Positions 39,992 through 49,790 are shown, counted from the first letter of the stretch. The stretch: DNA of 52,218 nucleotides from Oscillospiraceae bacterium (GCA_018265835.1 JABLYK010000013.1:1-52218); one strand, 5' to 3'. Program-made: numbers and translations. The notes: generated by a model not told the origin, from the sequence alone.

Positions 39992-42583
39992 ATGGCAAAC
40001 AAATCTGCAGGTTCTTCCAAAAAGAATAGCGGGACGAAGAAAAACACCAGCCCGCAGAAGAAAAGACCCACGACCGCGGCCAAGTCCGCGCCGCAGAGCG
40101 CACCGGCGTCGTCCCTTCAGACGGCCTGGCCGTATGCGCTTGTGTGCGTACTGCTGGCGCTGCTGGGGCTGCTGGGCTTTTTTCCGGTGGATGGATTTGT
40201 GATCGACTATTTCTGCGCTTTTGTCAAGGGCGTCATCGGCTATGGCTTCTGGCTGTTTCCGTTCGCGCTGCTGCTCCTCGCGTGGACGCTGGTGGGCAAG
40301 AACCGCAGGCGCATGGTGCTGCGCATCGTATCGATCCTGCTGCTGCCGCTTCTGTTCGGCACACTGCTGCACCTGATTTTGTGCCGCTCGGCGTTTACGA
40401 CGGCGGACTTCGGTACGGTGGTCTCGGAGCTGTACTCCGGCGGCAAAGCACTCACCTGCGGCGGCGTGCTCTCCGGCGGGCTTGGCCTTCTGCTGAAAGC
40501 GGCGCTGAGCGTGTATGCCTCCGTTCCCGTGGTGCTGCTGGCGTTCCTGTATTTTCTGATGTGCAGCCTGAACCTGACGGTGGCGAAGATCGCCGGCTGG
40601 TTCCATGACCGCGCAGAGTCGAAATATATTCCGGACGAGGAGATCATCCCCGACGAGGAAGAGGAGGACACCGAGCCGCTGCAGCCCGTGCCGGAGCTGC
40701 CGGGCAGCAAGCGCAAAAAGGCCGCGGAAAAGCCGGTCGCGCAAAAGAAATTGATCGACATCCCGGTTGACTCCGAGGTGAACCTCGAGACGCCGGCGGA
40801 GCCGCTGCCGGTCCCAACGGCCAAGTCCCGCGCGAAGAGCAAGGCGGGCACGGAAACGAAGGACGTGCAGCCGCTGTCCGTGGAGGAGGCCGCCGATCTC
40901 TGCGGCGTTCCCGTGGCGGAGACGGTTTCCAAGGAAATCGTAAGCGAGCCGAAGCCCTCCAAAAAGGCCGCCAAGGAGGCGGTCGCGGCGGAGACAGCGG
41001 CGATCACCACCGCAATTGAAAATGACACTGCGGATCATTCCCAGTACCAGCTCCCGCCGGTCAGTTTTCTGCGCGCGGGCAGGAAAAATCAGACGGATGC
41101 CACAGAGGAGGTTCGCTTCAACCGCGACCGGCTCGATACCGCGCTCAAGAGCTTCGGCGTGAACGCATCCATCAAGGATATCACCCGCGGCCCTACCGTG
41201 ACACGCTACGACCTGGAGCTGGAGGCGGGTGTCAAGCTCAACAAGATCACGAACCTGTCCGGCGACCTTGCGCTGGCGCTCGGCGTGACGAGCGTGCGCA
41301 TCGCCCCGATTCCGGACAAGATCTCCACCGTCGGCATCGAGGTGCCGAACAAGGTGGTCAGCACGGTCTGCCTGCGCGACATCATCGACACGCCCGACTT
41401 CCGCAACGCAAAGTCGAAGCTGTCCTTCGCTGTTGGCAAGGACATCGGCGGCAGCTGCATCATCGGAAACATCTCCAAGCTGCCGCATATGCTCATCGCC
41501 GGTACGACCGGCTCCGGCAAATCCGTGTGCATGAATTCGCTCATTCTGAGCCTGCTGTATAAGGCGACGCCGGATGAGGTGCGCCTGATTATGATCGACC
41601 CGAAGATGGTTGAGCTCGGCATCTACAACGGCATCCCGCACCTGTATATTCCCGTCGTGACCGACCCGAAGAAAGCGGCGGGTGCGCTGCAGTGGGCGGT
41701 TGTGGAGATGCTTAAGCGCTACCGCCTGTTTTCCGAGGCACAGGTGCGCGACCTCAAGAGCTACAACGACCTGCAAAAGGCCGATCCGGAAGGCGCAACG
41801 CTGCCGCAGGTCGTCATTGTGATCGACGAGCTGGCCGATCTGATGCTCTGCGCCGCCAAGGAAGTGGAGGAGAGCATCTGCCGCGTGGCGCAGATGGGCC
41901 GCGCAGCCGGTATGCACCTCATCATTGCGACGCAGCGTCCGTCGGCGGACGTCATCACCGGCCTGATGAAGGCGAACATCCCCAGCCGCATCGCGTTTGC
42001 GGTGTCGTCCTCGCTGGAGAGCCGCATCATTCTGGACAACTCCGGTGCGGAAAAGCTCATCGGCATGGGCGACATGCTCTATGCGCCGATCGGCTGCGGC
42101 AAGCCGCTGCGCGTGCAGGGCTCGTTCGTGTCCGACGAGGAGCGCGAGGAGGTTGTGAACTTCATCAAGCAGCACTCCGAGGCGCAGTACAGCGACGATA
42201 TCATAGCCCAGATCGAGCAGGCCGCCGCGGCGGAGGACAAGTCCGGTGGCGCGCCGGCTGATTCCGGCCATGACAAGAAAAACGACTATGACGAGCTGCT
42301 GCCGCAGGCGGTGGACGTCATTCTGGAAACGAATCAGGCGTCGGTCTCCATGCTCCAGCGCCGGTTGAAGCTTGGCTACTCGCGCGCGGCGCGGCTGGTC
42401 GATCAGATGGAGGAAATGGGCGTGGTCGGGCCGTTTGAAGGCTCCAAGCCGCGCAAGATCCTCATCACGAAGCAGCAGTGGCAGGAGATGCAGTATGTGC
42501 AGGGCACCGCGCCGGGCGAGGTCTTGCAGGCGCAGATGGAGTTTGCGCCGGACGAAGAAGAGGACGAGGAAGATGATGCATAA
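39992..42583 (+). CDS. spoIIIE: FtsK/SpoIIIE DNA translocase
   Basis: This gene encodes 863 residues. A lysine-rich start is followed by four membrane helices (about residues 35-190), an acidic and alanine-rich linker, and the motor. The motor has the Walker A motif AGTTGSGKSVCMN at about 504-516 and Walker B VIVIDELADLM, with GRAAGMHLIIATQRPSADVITG between. A winged-helix gamma domain ends the protein (SMLQRRLKLGYSRAARLVDQ). It pumps DNA through the division or sporulation septum. In a spore former it would act in forespore chromosome transport. The stop overlaps the start of the next gene. Confidence 0.95.
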   Translation: MANKSAGSSKKNSGTKKNTSPQKKRPTTAAKSAPQSAPASSLQTAWPYALVCVLLALLGLLGFFPVDGFVIDYFCAFVKGVIGYGFWLFPFALLLLAWTLVGKNRRRMVLRIVSILLLPLLFGTLLHLILCRSAFTTADFGTVVSELYSGGKALTCGGVLSGGLGLLLKAALSVYASVPVVLLAFLYFLMCSLNLTVAKIAGWFHDRAESKYIPDEEIIPDEEEEDTEPLQPVPELPGSKRKKAAEKPVAQKKLIDIPVDSEVNLETPAEPLPVPTAKSRAKSKAGTETKDVQPLSVEEAADLCGVPVAETVSKEIVSEPKPSKKAAKEAVAAETAAITTAIENDTADHSQYQLPPVSFLRAGRKNQTDATEEVRFNRDRLDTALKSFGVNASIKDITRGPTVTRYDLELEAGVKLNKITNLSGDLALALGVTSVRIAPIPDKISTVGIEVPNKVVSTVCLRDIIDTPDFRNAKSKLSFAVGKDIGGSCIIGNISKLPHMLIAGTTGSGKSVCMNSLILSLLYKATPDEVRLIMIDPKMVELGIYNGIPHLYIPVVTDPKKAAGALQWAVVEMLKRYRLFSEAQVRDLKSYNDLQKADPEGATLPQVVIVIDELADLMLCAAKEVEESICRVAQMGRAAGMHLIIATQRPSADVITGLMKANIPSRIAFAVSSSLESRIILDNSGAEKLIGMGDMLYAPIGCGKPLRVQGSFVSDEEREEVVNFIKQHSEAQYSDDIIAQIEQAAAAEDKSGGAPADSGHDKKNDYDELLPQAVDVILETNQASVSMLQRRLKLGYSRAARLVDQMEEMGVVGPFEGSKPRKILITKQQWQEMQYVQGTAPGEVLQAQMEFAPDEEEDEEDDA

Positions 42584-43040
42584 TCCCAATGCGGGGCGGC
42601 CTGAAAACCGCCCCGTTGGCGCAATTACATTTCGAACCGGGGCGGCGTTTGCCCCGGAGCTGACCCCGGCGCAGGTCGGGGCGCTGAGTACGCTCGCGCT
42701 TGCGCATATCGGAGACGCGGTGTATGAGCTGATGATGCGCACCGCTCTGTGTGAAGCGGGGTTGACCGCCGTGACGGACTTACACCGTGAAACGGTGCGC
42801 CGCGTCAACGCGCCCGCGCAGGCAAAGGCGGCCGGGAAGCTGCTCCCGGCGCTCACGGACGCGGAGCGCGCCGTGTACAAGCGCGGGCGCAACGCGAAGG
42901 TCAACTCTGTGCCGCAGCACGCAGACGTGTCGGAATATCACGCGGCCACGGGGCTGGAGACGCTGTTCGGCTGGCTGTATCTGCAGGGGCAGACGCAGCG
43001 GCTGTGCGAGCTGTTTGCCATGTTGTCGGAGGTGCTTTGA
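42573..43040 (+). CDS. mrnC: Mini-ribonuclease III
   Basis: This gene encodes 155 residues from the first of two adjacent ATGs at 42573. It is a lone RNase III domain with LALAHIGDAVYELMMRTAL holding the signature and YHAATGLETLFGWLYL near the end. There is no double-stranded RNA-binding domain, which is the mark of the Mini-III family. In Bacillus this enzyme matures 23S rRNA ends. The 11-base overlap with spoIIIE and the zero gap to rqcH point to one transcript. Confidence 0.85.
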   Translation: MMHNPNAGRPENRPVGAITFRTGAAFAPELTPAQVGALSTLALAHIGDAVYELMMRTALCEAGLTAVTDLHRETVRRVNAPAQAKAAGKLLPALTDAERAVYKRGRNAKVNSVPQHADVSEYHAATGLETLFGWLYLQGQTQRLCELFAMLSEVL

Positions 43041-44801
43041 ATGCCGCTGGATGCTGTATTTCTCACGGGGCTGACCCGCGAACTGGACGCGCGCGTCACC
43101 GGCGCGAAGATTGACAAGGTGCAGCAGCCGGAGCGCGATCTGCTGCTGCTGAGCCTGCGCACGCGCGACGGCAACGCAAAGCTTCTGATCAACGGCGGCG
43201 TCGGCAGCGCGCGCGTGCATCTGACGCAGGGAAGCTTTGAAAACCCGCAGGAGCCGCCGATGTTCTGTATGCTGCTGCGCAAGCACCTTGTCGGCGCACG
43301 GATCGAATCGCTCGTGCAGCCGGACTTTGAGCGGCTGCTGATTTTGAATCTCGACGCGCGCGACGAAATGGGCGCGGCGGTGAAAAAGCAGCTTGTTGTG
43401 GAGATGCTGGGCCGCCAGTCGAACGTGATCCTTGTCGGCCCGGAGGGGCATGTCATCGACTGTATGCGCCGGGTGGATTCTGCCATGAGCGAGGTGCGCC
43501 CTGTGCTGCCAGGACTGCTGTACCGTTTGCCGCTGCGGCAGGAAAAGCCCGTGCTGTTTGATACGGCGCCGGAGCAGCGGCGTGCGCTGCTCGCTGCGAT
43601 GGAGCCGGGCGCAGCCGTGGACAAGTGGCTGCTGAACACGTTCTCCGGCCTGTCGCCGCTGACGTGCCGGGAGCTTTGCCACCGTGCGTTCGGCGAGGGC
43701 AGCCCGCGCTTTCAGAGCATGACCGATGCGCAGCAAGACGCGCTGCTTTCGGCTATGGACGAGCTGACGCAGCGGGTTGCAGCCGGCGCATTGGAGCCGG
43801 TGATGCTGCTCGACGGCGCGCAGCCGAAGGATTTCAGCTTCTGGCCGGTTACACAGTATGAAGGCGCGCGCACCTGCACGCAGTGCGGGAGCTTTTCAGA
43901 GCTGCTGGACGAGTTCTACCTCCGCCGCGACAAGGCGGAGGCCATGCGCCGCAAGTCGCAGGCGCTCACGCGCTCCGTCAAAACGGTGCGCGACCGCACA
44001 GCGAAAAAGCTGGCGCTGCAGCAGGAAGATCTGAAACGCAGCGCCGACCGCGAGGCGACGCGCCGCCGTGCCGATCTCATCACAGCGAATCTCTACCGTA
44101 TGAAAAAGGGCGACCGCACGCTCGTTGCACAGGATTTTTATGAGGAAGGCTGCCCGGAGGTGGAGATCCCGCTCGACCCGCTCAAAACGCCGCAGCAAAA
44201 TGCCGCGGCGCTGTATAAGGCCTATCAAAAATCCAAGACTGCCGAGGCGCATCTCACAAAGCTGATCGGCGAGGCGGAGCAGAGCCTGAACTACCTCAAC
44301 AGCGTGCTCGACGAACTGGCGCGCGCAGAGGGCGAGCGCGATCTCGCGGAAATTCGCGCCGAGCTGCGTGCGACCGGGTATCTGCGCCGGGAAAAGGCCA
44401 ATAAGCGCGAAAAAACGCAGCCGCGCGCGCCGCTGCGCTTCGTCTCCAGCACCGGATATGATATCCTTGTGGGCCGCTCCAATACGCAAAACGACGAGCT
44501 GACACACAAGCTGGCACGGCGGACGGATATTTGGCTGCACACGCAGAAGGTACACGGCTCGCACGTTATCATCCGCGCGCGGGACACGCAGCCGGATGCG
44601 CAGACGCTCGAGGAAGCCGCGTCCCTCGCGGTGTACTATTCGCAGGCGCGCGGCGGAGGGAAAACGCCGGTGGATTACACGATGGCGCGCTTCGTGCGCA
44701 AGCCGTCCGGCGCGCTGCCCGGCATGGTGATCTATACCGAATATCAAACCTGTATGGCCGAGAGCGACGAGGCGCTTGCTGTGCGGCTGATGGCCAAATG
44801 A
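43041..44801 (+). CDS. rqcH: RqcH (NFACT-domain ribosome quality-control protein)
   Basis: This gene encodes 586 residues. The N-terminal NFACT part contains PPMFCMLLRKHLVGARI and LVVEMLGRQSNVILVG. A coiled-coil region follows in the middle (about 300-430). The C-terminal NFACT-R domain contains DIWLHTQKVHGSHVIIR. In Bacillus RqcH binds stalled 50S subunits and adds alanine tails to mark the chain for degradation. Older annotation calls it fibronectin-binding protein A. It starts on the base after the mrnC stop and is followed by a strong terminator. Confidence 0.94.
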   Translation: MPLDAVFLTGLTRELDARVTGAKIDKVQQPERDLLLLSLRTRDGNAKLLINGGVGSARVHLTQGSFENPQEPPMFCMLLRKHLVGARIESLVQPDFERLLILNLDARDEMGAAVKKQLVVEMLGRQSNVILVGPEGHVIDCMRRVDSAMSEVRPVLPGLLYRLPLRQEKPVLFDTAPEQRRALLAAMEPGAAVDKWLLNTFSGLSPLTCRELCHRAFGEGSPRFQSMTDAQQDALLSAMDELTQRVAAGALEPVMLLDGAQPKDFSFWPVTQYEGARTCTQCGSFSELLDEFYLRRDKAEAMRRKSQALTRSVKTVRDRTAKKLALQQEDLKRSADREATRRRADLITANLYRMKKGDRTLVAQDFYEEGCPEVEIPLDPLKTPQQNAAALYKAYQKSKTAEAHLTKLIGEAEQSLNYLNSVLDELARAEGERDLAEIRAELRATGYLRREKANKREKTQPRAPLRFVSSTGYDILVGRSNTQNDELTHKLARRTDIWLHTQKVHGSHVIIRARDTQPDAQTLEEAASLAVYYSQARGGGKTPVDYTMARFVRKPSGALPGMVIYTEYQTCMAESDEALAVRLMAK

Positions 44802-44809
44802 ATACCAAG

Positions 44810-44840
44810 GGAGCCGGTCACGACCGGCTCCTGATTTTTT
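44810..44840 (+). terminator. Terminator of the uppP-rqcH run
   Basis: GGAGCCGGTC (44810-44819) pairs with GACCGGCTCC (44822-44831), followed by TGATTTTTT. Confidence 0.9.
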
Positions 44841-45036
44841 CGCGTATGGAAGAACTTAAACAATTTGTTAAGAGACAAAAGGTTCGCAAAATGTTCATTT
44901 CCGGTTCATGATTGCCTGTTATCCTGTAGCCGTCGAGCAAAAGGACCCTTAAACGAAAGACAAAACGGCAACTGCCCGCCGTGCGGATGCGAAGCGGCAG
45001 ACAACAAATTCCTGCCGAAGGGCATTCCCATAGAAA
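44841..45036. other. Non-coding region between the rqcH and purA terminators
   Basis: I see no supported gene here. A 21-codon plus-strand frame at 44847 and a minus-strand frame through the purA terminator have no ribosome sites. There is no clear promoter or conserved RNA pattern that I can name. Confidence 0.4.
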
Positions 45037-45076
45037 ACAGCAAAGAAGCCGGCCTGATGGCCGGCTTCTTTGCTGT
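45037..45076 (-). terminator. Terminator of pyrG-purB-purA
   Basis: ACAGCAAAGAAGCCGGCC pairs with GGCCGGCTTCTTTGCTGT across a TGAT loop, and the minus-strand reading continues into TTTTC. It lies eight bases after the purA stop. Confidence 0.85.
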
Positions 45077-45083
45077 AATTGAC

Positions 45084-46358
45084 TTAGAACAGTTTGATAT
45101 ATGCGTCTCGATCGGGGCCGACGGAGACGTACTGGATGCGGCAGCCGACGGCGGCCTGCAGGTAGTTGACGTAGTCGAGCGCTTCCTTCGGCAGAGCGTT
45201 GGCCGTCCGGCAGCCGGAGATGTCGCACCGGAAGCCGGGGAGATACTCGTAAATGGGCTTGGCCTTGGCCAGCTCCACGCCGATGGGGAACTCGTCCACG
45301 CGCTTGCCGTCGATCTCATACGCGACGCAGACGGGGATCTTGTCCATGTAGGACAGCACGTCCAGTTTCGTGAGCGCGATGCTCGAGCAGCCCTGCATGG
45401 CCACGCCGTAGCGGGAGGCGACGACGTCGAACCCGCCGACGCGGCGGGGACGGCCGGTCGCAGCGCCATATTCGCCGCCGGCCTCGCGCAGCGCGTCGCC
45501 CTCCGCGCCGAACAGCTCGCACGTAAACGGGCCTTCGCCGACGCAGCTCGAATACGCCTTCATGATGCCAATGACGTTGTCCAGCCGCGCGCCGGGAATG
45601 CCGGAGCCGATGGTCGCGTAGGCCGCGATGGTGGACGAGCCGGAGGTGTAGGGATAGATGCCGAAGTCAATGTCGCGCAGCGCGCCGAGCTGCGCTTCAA
45701 ACAGGACGGACTTGTTGTCCTCAATCGCATCGTGCAGGTACTTCGTCGTGTCGCAGACGTAGTCTTTGAACGGCATGGCGTAGGTGTCGATCCACGCCAT
45801 CATCTCATCGAGGTCGATGGGGTCATTGTGATAACCGTTCACAACGAAGAGGTTTTTCCATTCCAGGATATCGGCCAGACGCGCCTTGAGCGCGTCGCGG
45901 TGCATCAGGTCGCCCATGCGCAGCGCCTTTTTCATATACTTGTCGGAGTAAGCGGGGGAGATGCCGCGGCGGGTGGAGCCGAACTTCTTGTCCGCCAGCC
46001 GGTCTTCCTCCAGGCAGTCGAGCAGCTTGTGATACGGCATACAGATCACAGCCTTGTCGCTGATTTTCAGGTGCTCCGGCGTGACGGTGATGCCGCCGTC
46101 GCGCAGGCGCCCGATCTCGTGGAACAGATGCTCGGTGTCGATGACCATGCCGGGACCCATGACGTTGACGGTCTCGTCGCGCAGAATGCCGGACGGGAGG
46201 AGATTCAGCACGAACTTGCCCTTGTCGTTGATGACGGTGTGCCCGGCGTTGTTGCCGCCCTGATAGCGCACGACCACGTTGTATTTCTGCGACAGGAGAT
46301 CGACCATGCGGCCCTTGCCCTCGTCGCCCCAGTTGATGCCTACGATGGATGTTAACAT
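45084..46358 (-). CDS. purA: Adenylosuccinate synthetase
   Basis: This gene encodes 424 residues. It joins IMP and aspartate with GTP to give adenylosuccinate. The N-terminal GTP-binding loop GINWGDEGKGRMVDLLS, the NNAGHTV segment and GTPase-like ALTKLDVLS are visible. GGGAGG precedes the ATG. It follows purB by 21 bases, so the two AMP-branch enzymes are co-expressed, with pyrG leading. A strong terminator follows. Confidence 0.97.
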   Translation of the reverse strand: MLTSIVGINWGDEGKGRMVDLLSQKYNVVVRYQGGNNAGHTVINDKGKFVLNLLPSGILRDETVNVMGPGMVIDTEHLFHEIGRLRDGGITVTPEHLKISDKAVICMPYHKLLDCLEEDRLADKKFGSTRRGISPAYSDKYMKKALRMGDLMHRDALKARLADILEWKNLFVVNGYHNDPIDLDEMMAWIDTYAMPFKDYVCDTTKYLHDAIEDNKSVLFEAQLGALRDIDFGIYPYTSGSSTIAAYATIGSGIPGARLDNVIGIMKAYSSCVGEGPFTCELFGAEGDALREAGGEYGAATGRPRRVGGFDVVASRYGVAMQGCSSIALTKLDVLSYMDKIPVCVAYEIDGKRVDEFPIGVELAKAKPIYEYLPGFRCDISGCRTANALPKEALDYVNYLQAAVGCRIQYVSVGPDRDAYIKLF

Positions 46359-46379
46359 AGCGAAGAACCTCCCAATGAA

Positions 46380-47813
46380 TTAAACGGATACGGATGCCTC
46401 GCATCCGAGCAGATCGCGGTATTTTTCCAGCACCGGCGCCGCCTGCGTGCGCAGGAAGCGCTCCGTCTGATGCACGGCCATGCCGGTGAACTTCGCGGGG
46501 TCGATCAGCGGGGCGATCTCCTCCGCCGTGATGCCGAACACGGGGTCGGCAAGAATGCGGTCCAGCAGATCATTTTTCGCGCCGCTGAGCTTCACCTGCT
46601 TCGCGGCCGCAACGGAGTGCTGCCGGATGGCCTCATGCAGCGTCTGCCGGTCGCCGCCCTTTTCCTTGACGCAGTACATGAGGATGTTTTCCGTCGCCAT
46701 GAAGGGCAGCTCGTCGTTCAGCAGCTTTTCCGCCATCTTGGGATAGACGGTCATGCCGCGCACGATGTTCAGATACAGGTTCAGAAGGGCGTCGGTGGCG
46801 AGGAACGCCTCCGGAATGCTGATGCGGCGGTTGGCCGAATCGTCCAGCGTGCGCTCAAACCACTGGGCAGACGCGGTGATCGAAGCATTTTGCAGGTCAC
46901 AGATCACATAGCGGGAGAGCGCGGCGATGCGCTCGCTGCGCATGGGGTTGCGCTTGTAAGCCATGGCGGAGGAGCCAATCTGGCCGCTCTCGAACGGCTC
47001 GTCCACAACCTTGAGGTGGGACAGCAGCCGGATATCGTTGGAGAATTTCGCGGCGCTCTGCGCCACGCCGCACAGTACCTGCAGCACCTGAAAATCGACC
47101 TTGCGGGAGTAGGTCTGGCCGCTGACGGCGTATGCGGCGTCGAAGCCCATTTTGTTGCAGATTTTCTGTTCCAGCGCCACGACCTTTTCCTCGTCGCCGT
47201 CAAACAGCGTGAGAAAGCTTGCGCCGGTGCCGGTGGTGCCCTTGCAACCGAGGAGCTTCAGGTGGTCGAGCTGGAATTCCAGCTGCTCCAGATCCATCAG
47301 GATATCCTGCATCCAGAGCGTGGCGCGCTTGCCAATGGTGGTCGGCTGTGCGGCCTGAAAGTGCGTGTACGCAAGCGTGGGCTGTGCCTTGTGCGTCTCG
47401 GCAAAGTCGGCGAGTGCGGCCAGTACGTTCACAAGCATGCGCCGCACCTGCAGCAGCGCCTCGCGCATGAGGATGATGTCCGTGTTGTCGCCCACGTAGC
47501 AGGACGTCGCGCCGAGGTGCAGAATCGGCTTTGCATCCGGGCAGCATTCGCCGTAGGTCAGCACATGCGCCATCACGTCGTGGCGCACCTCGTGCTCGCG
47601 CGCGGCGGCAAATTCGTAATCAATGTCCGAAACGTGCGCCTTGAGCTGCTCAATCTGCGCATCCGTGATGGGGAGGCCCAGCTCCTGCTCGCTTTCGGCG
47701 AGCGCGATCCAGAGCTTGCGCCACGTGGTGAACTTGTTGTCATCGGAGAAAATTTGCTGCATGGCGCGCCCGGCGTAGCGGGTGCAGAGCGGGCTGTCAT
47801 AGGTGTTGTGCAT
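46380..47813 (-). CDS. purB: Adenylosuccinate lyase
   Basis: This gene encodes 477 residues of the longer, eukaryote-like type. It cleaves adenylosuccinate to AMP and also the succino-AICAR intermediate of purine synthesis. Family motifs are TSCYVGDNTD, THFQAAQPTTIGKR with the active-site His, and the signature GSSAMAYKRNPMRSERI, whose first Ser is the catalytic one. The start lies seven bases after the pyrG stop and overlaps no other gene. Together with purA it supplies AMP. Confidence 0.97.
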   Translation of the reverse strand: MHNTYDSPLCTRYAGRAMQQIFSDDNKFTTWRKLWIALAESEQELGLPITDAQIEQLKAHVSDIDYEFAAAREHEVRHDVMAHVLTYGECCPDAKPILHLGATSCYVGDNTDIILMREALLQVRRMLVNVLAALADFAETHKAQPTLAYTHFQAAQPTTIGKRATLWMQDILMDLEQLEFQLDHLKLLGCKGTTGTGASFLTLFDGDEEKVVALEQKICNKMGFDAAYAVSGQTYSRKVDFQVLQVLCGVAQSAAKFSNDIRLLSHLKVVDEPFESGQIGSSAMAYKRNPMRSERIAALSRYVICDLQNASITASAQWFERTLDDSANRRISIPEAFLATDALLNLYLNIVRGMTVYPKMAEKLLNDELPFMATENILMYCVKEKGGDRQTLHEAIRQHSVAAAKQVKLSGAKNDLLDRILADPVFGITAEEIAPLIDPAKFTGMAVHQTERFLRTQAAPVLEKYRDLLGCEASVSV

Positions 47814-47819
47814 AGTGCG

Positions 47820-49427
47820 TCAATTCCTTTCCGCGCGCTTCAGCGCTGCTGCGATTAGACCCTTGAACAGAGGGTGTGCCTTGTTCGGGCGGCTCTTGAA
47901 TTCGGGGTGATACTGAACACCAATGTAAAAATCGTTTTCGGGAACCTCGACGGTCTCCACAATGCGTCTGTCGGGGGAGACGCCGCTGAGCACGAGACCG
48001 TGCTGCTGCAGGATCTCCCGGTAATCGTTGTTGAATTCGTAGCGGTGGCGGTGCCGCTCGGAGATCTCCGTCGTGCCGTAGCAGGCCTCCATCCGGGTGC
48101 CGGGCTGGATGTGGCAGGGATACGCGCCAAGGCGCAGCGTGCCGCCTTTGTTGATTTGGGCGTTCTGATCGGGCATGAAGTCGATGACCTTGTGCAGCGA
48201 CCCTTCGTCGAACTCGCCGGAGTTCGCGTCTGTCAGACCGCAGGCGTTGCGCGCAAACTCAATCACCGCGGTCTGCATACCGAGGCAGATGCCGAGATAG
48301 GGGATGTTGTTCGTCCTGGCATAATGCGCAGCGGCAATTTTGCCCTCAATGCCGCGGTTGCCGAAGCCGCCGGGCACAAGGATGCCGTCGCAGCTGCCGA
48401 GCACTTCGGAGACATTCTCCGCCGTGATGGTTTCGCTGTCAATCCACTGGATGTCCACCCGCGCGCCATAGACATAGCCTGCGTGCCGCAGCGCTTCGGC
48501 CACGGAGAGGTACGCGTCGTGCAGCTGCACATATTTGCCGACTAAGCCGATCGTCACCTTGCGGGAGCGGTTGCGGATGCTCTCCAGCATGGCGTTCCAC
48601 TCGGTCAGATCCGGCTGCGGCGCGTCAATGTGCAGCTCGCGGCAGACGATCTCGGAGAACTTGCTTTTTTCCAGCATGATTGGCGCGTCGTACAGCACGG
48701 GCAGCGTCATGTTCTGGATGACACAGTCGGGCTTGACGTTGCAAAACATCGAAATCTTGCGGAAGATGGACTCTTCCAGCGGCTCGTCGCAGCGCAGCAC
48801 GATGATGTTCGGCTTGATGCCCATGCCCTGCAGCTCCTTGACGGAGTGCTGCGTGGGCTTGGTTTTGTGCTCCTCGCTGCCGTGCAGATAGGGGACGAGC
48901 GTCACGTGGATGTAGAGCGAGTTTTCGGGGCCAACCTCCAGCCCGACCTGCCGGATGGCTTCCAGAAACGGCTGGCTCTCGATGTCGCCGGTGGTGCCGC
49001 CGATCTCGGAGATGACGACGTCTGCGTTCGTTTTCTGACCGACGCTGTAGATGAAATCCTTGATTTCGTTCGTAATGTGCGGGATGACCTGCACGGTCTC
49101 GCCCAGATATTCGCCGCGGCGTTCCTTGTTGAGCACGTTCCAGTAGACCTTGCCGGTCGTGAGGTTGGAGAATTTGTTCAGATCCTCGTCGATGAAGCGC
49201 TCATAGTGGCCGAGGTCGAGGTCGGTTTCCGCGCCGTCCTCTGTAACATAGACCTCGCCGTGCTGATACGGGCTCATGGTGCCGGGGTCTACATTAATAT
49301 AAGGGTCGAGCTTCTGCGCCGCGACCTTCAGGCCGCGCGCCTTGAGCAGCCTGCCGAGGGAGGCTGCCGTAATGCCCTTGCCGAGTCCGGATACGACGCC
49401 GCCGGTTACGAAAATATACTTTGTCAT
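47820..49427 (-). CDS. pyrG: CTP synthase
   Basis: This gene encodes 535 residues. It aminates UTP with glutamine and ATP. The amidoligase domain begins KYIFVTGGVVSGLGKGITAAS with the P-loop, then KLDPYINVDPGTMSPYQHGEV. The glutaminase domain has PYLGICLGMQ with the nucleophile Cys, and ends with the His/Glu pair in YHPEFKSRP. GAGGAG precedes the ATG, behind a leader of about 200 bases. It is the first gene of pyrG-purB-purA, placing CTP and AMP synthesis in one transcript. The glutamine comes from glnN, which reads in the opposite direction across the shared gap. Confidence 0.97.
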   Translation of the reverse strand: MTKYIFVTGGVVSGLGKGITAASLGRLLKARGLKVAAQKLDPYINVDPGTMSPYQHGEVYVTEDGAETDLDLGHYERFIDEDLNKFSNLTTGKVYWNVLNKERRGEYLGETVQVIPHITNEIKDFIYSVGQKTNADVVISEIGGTTGDIESQPFLEAIRQVGLEVGPENSLYIHVTLVPYLHGSEEHKTKPTQHSVKELQGMGIKPNIIVLRCDEPLEESIFRKISMFCNVKPDCVIQNMTLPVLYDAPIMLEKSKFSEIVCRELHIDAPQPDLTEWNAMLESIRNRSRKVTIGLVGKYVQLHDAYLSVAEALRHAGYVYGARVDIQWIDSETITAENVSEVLGSCDGILVPGGFGNRGIEGKIAAAHYARTNNIPYLGICLGMQTAVIEFARNACGLTDANSGEFDEGSLHKVIDFMPDQNAQINKGGTLRLGAYPCHIQPGTRMEACYGTTEISERHRHRYEFNNDYREILQQHGLVLSGVSPDRRIVETVEVPENDFYIGVQYHPEFKSRPNKAHPLFKGLIAAALKRAERN

Positions 49428-49634
49428 TGCGTCTCACGCTCCTCTGTAGTTTCAGCTGCGGCGCACCGCTTCATGCGTCCGCCGCCTGTCATTGATGCTC
49501 TGCACAAAAAAAGAGACGTTCTCCGATGCCGATAAGGGGCACTTTCCCCCCAGTCATCGCGAACGCCAGCTCTCACGAAAAGCAAATATCCGGTTGCGGC
49601 AAATGGCCAATAAACACCAATTCAATACATATTT
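49428..49634 (-). promoter_or_regulatory. Long pyrG leader with weak attenuator-like features
   Basis: About 200 transcribed bases precede pyrG. On the minus strand GGAGAACGTCTC runs into TTTTTTT (near 49505-49525), a weak terminator-like site. GCGGCG and CGCCGC later form a hairpin near the start. The B. subtilis pyrG leader is controlled by CTP-dependent attenuation, so a similar device is possible. The exact mechanism is not shown here. Confidence 0.4.
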
Positions 49635-49664
49635 ACTATACACCAGCTTATTGAACGCTGTCAA
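49635..49664 (-). promoter_or_regulatory. Promoter of pyrG-purB-purA
   Basis: On the minus strand TTGACA (49659-49664) and TATAGT (49635-49640) are separated by 18 bases. Transcription would start near 49628. Confidence 0.7.
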
Positions 49665-49748
49665 GCACAAAATGTAGTGTTTTGCACGTTTGTTCAGATA
49701 CGGTGGACAAAGGGCGCAAAGCGGCTCGGAATTTGTGAAAAAAGCACC

Positions 49749-49777
49749 TTGACATTTCGAGGAAAGGAGAGTATATT
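49749..49777 (+). promoter_or_regulatory. Promoter of glnN
   Basis: TTGACA (49749-49754) and TATATT (49772-49777) are separated by 17 bases, so transcription would start near 49784. Confidence 0.75.
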
Positions 49778-49790
49778 TCCATCATTGAAA

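Noticed and set aside
39557..42904. 1115-codon minus-strand frame opposite spoIIIE
   Set aside because: It is the reverse image of spoIIIE, uppP and mrnC, rich in Arg, His, Leu and Gln, with no domain and no start signal. The sense-strand genes have full family motifs.
44841..45036. Small protein gene or regulatory RNA between the rqcH and purA terminators
   Set aside because: The candidate frames lack ribosome sites and no promoter or conserved RNA pattern could be recognised.
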